Of a stretch of 64,000 nt of DNA, positions 61,360-64,000 are shown one piece after another. The DNA is from Whitmania pigra (Eukaryota; Annelida; Clitellata; Hirudinida; Haemopidae). The number at the start of each line of letters is the position of its first letter. Position 1 is the first letter of the stretch. Both the position numbers and the translations under genes were made by a program. The notes under the pieces are model-generated. The model was not told the DNA's origin. It made no database searches and was given only the letters and a program-made list of their open reading frames with translations. Location: assembly GCA_021613335.1 (NCBI GenBank), contig JAJTWR010000159.1, positions 3,014,501-3,078,500 of the forward strand. Reading direction: 5' to 3'.

Positions 61360-64000
61360 TTAGTTATTTTCTAAATGGAATATTATATATTGATAATGAA
61401 ATATTAGCTGGCAAACAACCTCATTCGAATAAGCCATGTCAGATCTGGAAGGGTCTGCACCCAAGGTTCCTGAGTAGTTGTATTCCATTACTGGAAAACC
61501 GTTCCGTGCAATGACCGGTTCGCTGCCGCTGATGATGTTTTGGACGTGGGTCATGCCGTAGACGTGCTCGGCTTTGATGAGAGTCGCTCCGATCTGAGAG
61601 CCCATGTTGCTCACTTCATTCAATTGAACTGGTCCCTGAAGCTCATCTCCGCCCGCTTCTACGATCTCCGGAATATTTCCATTTCGCGCCCTGCTATACG
61701 TAGTCTGTCTGTCAATGTCGTCTTGGTTGTCATAGATCGTTCTAGCTCCTTGTGATGCTCCCCTTTCAAAAGATTCTTGGACTGTGGTCTCAGTAATAGT
61801 TTTAATTGCATTTCCAGCTTTCACACCATTGGCTGTCCCCATGGCAGAAGCATTCCTTGAGGGAGCCAAAGGAGCCTCGATGTGAACGTAGCCTGCTGGA
61901 ATGACTGGCTGGAGGCCTTCGTTGCTCATGACTCCATCCACTGTGGCAGAATCTTCCCGACGCTTACAGGGCAGTTTGGTCCATTTACAATTACAAAAAA
62001 AAATGCAAAATATTGACAAACTCACTACTGTTGATTTGAAGCTGTCAGCCTGGAGAATATCTTCATCTCCATAATCTTGGCTAAAATTACCATGCATGGC
62101 CATGGATTTGCCAATTGTGGCATCAGTATCAGGGACATCCATGCTCAGGTGTTGCTAGAGGAAAAGCAAAGTAAGACAGGTAGAGTTTATATTTGTATAC
62201 GAATATATGTTTTTAATGTTTTTACTAAAGATCACCAAAATATGCTTCAAATTTGTTTAAAAACCAAAACAAAGCTCAAAATTAAAAAAGAAACATCAAC
62301 AAATCATTGATAAAATTGAAAGAAATTAATATTACTTGTTCTTGAAGCTGAGGATTAATTACCCTGTGAAATAATTACAAGGTAACATTTAAAATTACAG
62401 AGCAACATTTTTTAGAAACTGATAGAAATATAGTTGTCATACCAATCCCTGTTAATTCTGAAATTAAAAAAAAAATTAAACTAATATTTGAAGTTTAAAA
62501 TTACAGTTTTTAAACAGAAATACCAACACTCCACCAGCTAAGGATTTTGTAACAAGAGGCTCAGTTTCAACTGTCAACAGTTATTATTATTTTGGAGATT
62601 ACAAATTATTATTATTTAAAAATATGATGATTCCTCACCACCGGACATGCAAAATTTTGCCCTGTTTAAAACAAATAATAAATGAGATAAATGTAACTTA
62701 ATGCTCAAAAAAGCAGTTTAAATTTTGAATCACTTTAATTAAGCATTATTGATTATATCAATCATCTATCATTGTTACTATTACTGGTACCATGTATAAT
62801 AATTTTATTACATTGATGATGTAATTATTGTTGTTGTTGGTATTAATATTGCATTATTATTAATACTATTATTAATACTAACAGGAAAGGCCAGAGGCAG
62901 CAACAACAGAAGAAGAGCAAGCACAAGAGAAGCAATCCAATTATTAGTCCTATTGCTATAGCAACAGGATTGTAGTTGAAGCCATCCCATTTTGAAACGG
63001 CTCCCTGATATCAACAACATATTAAAATATGCTCTGGTATGAATATTATGTTTGTAAGTCATTCTCGAACACACAATAAGGCCAGTTCAGATGTATTTAA
63101 TGAAGCAATAACTTACCGTTATTCCAATTATATTTGCATTGCGTCTTAGATCCAATGTATTGAAAGTTTGGTCCAGCTCAAGAGGAGCTATTGGCTTACT
63201 TGTGCCACTGTTTATGAGGTAAAGGAAGACATCCGTCCTTGGGAAACAAGTTTATTTGAATTAATTATTTTAGTAGGAAAGTCTCAAGCAAAAGTTTTGG
63301 AGCACAAACTGATCTATGTTGAATATGCCCTGTTCTGTGGAGTGGTAGGAAGCATCAACATAACAGACTTTTCCATATTTACGCATGGTGCTAAGTTTTG
63401 AAATTTAAATTTTAAGAAGTTATAAATAAATTTATTGATTAATTAATTATAAATATCTGAAATTAAATTATCAATTACTTCATGAAGGGTTCTTTGCCAC
63501 TAGAAAGAAAATCAGTGAGGGGTTGCTTAACAGTTACAAGGATGAGATCTGTTGCTCTGTTGACAACGTAACCCTAAAGCAAAATAATAGTAACTGTCAA
63601 TATTTTTAATAGTTTACTTGGCAGACCAAACACATACTTCTGTTGACACTAGTTTTGTTTTGGAAAAATATTGGACCATTATTGAATTTACTTTGAGGTT
63701 CAGTGGGATTTCTAAATAAACAATGACCATTTTGCATTCTTCTTGTACAAAAGCTTAATGTAATTTATTTTAAACCTGTGATGTTAGCAGCAGCAGTTTT
63801 CAGATTAATATTTCCTCCTTCAGTCAGTGTTAAATATTGGTTTTTGGAATTACTTTCATTTGCATATCTAATTTCTCCAATGTTGTTGTTTACAAGTTCA
63901 TTATTGAGCTGTAACACGGTTGAACCAGATTCCAAGCCCTTGTCAAAGCCTTAAAGTTTAAAGTGATGGCTGACTATAACTAAGGTTATAACTCTCTTCA
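61360..64000 (-). CDS. Single-pass membrane protein, 3' part (partial)
   Basis: Exons on the minus strand run from the right edge of the window. The extracellular part has exons near 63960-63775 (GSTVLQLNNELVNNNIGEIR, then LTLTEGGNINLKT), 63715-63640, 63575-63480 (NRATDLILVTVKQPLTDF) and 63240-63117 (TDVFLYLINSGTSKPIAPLE). The exon at ~63005-62883 encodes a juxtamembrane KWDGFNYNP followed by a hydrophobic helix of about 22 residues (AIAIGLIIGLLLLCLL) and a Cys cluster. Several tiny exons (~62660, ~62450, ~62350) precede a long cytoplasmic tail: ~62155-62020 (MDVPDTDATIGKSMAMHGNF) and ~61970-61360 (VIPAGYVHIEAPLAPSRN, RNGFPVMEYNYSGTLG). The layout suggests a type I adhesion or receptor-like protein, perhaps cadherin-related, but I see no diagnostic repeat or catenin-binding motif. 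The 5' end is outside the window. Confidence 0.55.

Overview
The window is AT-rich, intron-dense animal nuclear DNA. Nearly every gene is split into exons of about 30-500 nt, with conventional GT-AG introns. The gene set is metazoan: a PAR3-type polarity protein, an NK1/slouch homeobox gene, a FoxF-like forkhead gene, BAZ1A/ACF1, USP46/USP12, PIBF1/CEP90, PTBP and ZCCHC10. The R2-like and CR1/L2-like non-LTR elements, hAT ends and long (ATT)n arrays fit an invertebrate. I cannot name the species; a lophotrochozoan is a guess.

Layout. 1-5560 is a nest of dead transposable elements: an R2-like fragment, a CR1/L2-like 3' tail that runs into (ATT)n, a non-autonomous hAT with an 8-bp target duplication, a frameshifted CR1/L2-like reverse transcriptase and a second, more decayed copy. 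6046-9670 (+) is PIBF1, converging on BAZ1A at 10160-16443 (-). USP46/USP12 follows at 17859-19604 (-). 20-30 kb holds NK1 (22893-25317, -) and ZCCHC10 (28255-28996, +), with several kb of gene-poor sequence between them. A FoxF-like gene lies at 30279-33139 (-). PTBP takes up 35908-44432 (-), in at least 17 exons with many intronic tandem repeats. 45-50 kb is gene-poor and contains a foldback-like element with arms built of tandem repeats. Then come an unrecognised multi-exon gene (50640-52161, -), a 63-codon gene (54551-54819, +), a compact PAR3 gene (55768-60550, +) and the 3' part of a single-pass membrane protein gene that leaves the window (61360-64000, -).

Function. There is no operon-like logic. 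By family knowledge the genes act in chromatin remodelling (BAZ1A), deubiquitination (USP46), centriolar satellites and cilia (PIBF1), splicing control (PTBP), developmental transcription (NK1, FoxF) and cell polarity (PAR3). The two developmental regulators are only about 5 kb apart on the same strand, and each carries an EH1-like Groucho-binding motif.

The observations I rate highest are: (1) a PAR3 gene whose 14 exons join in phase into a 648-residue protein with only one PDZ domain, the equivalent of PDZ2; (2) a foldback-like transposon family with minisatellite arms, one copy having a perfect 10-bp target duplication and an internal hAT transposase remnant, and a mini-copy in a PAR3 intron; (3) a FoxF-like factor with an EH1 motif and a very long Tyr/Asn-rich tail; (4) an NK1 gene whose reading frame breaks inside a CAA repeat; (5) a PTBP last intron that ends in an (ATTG)n tract instead of a pyrimidine tract.
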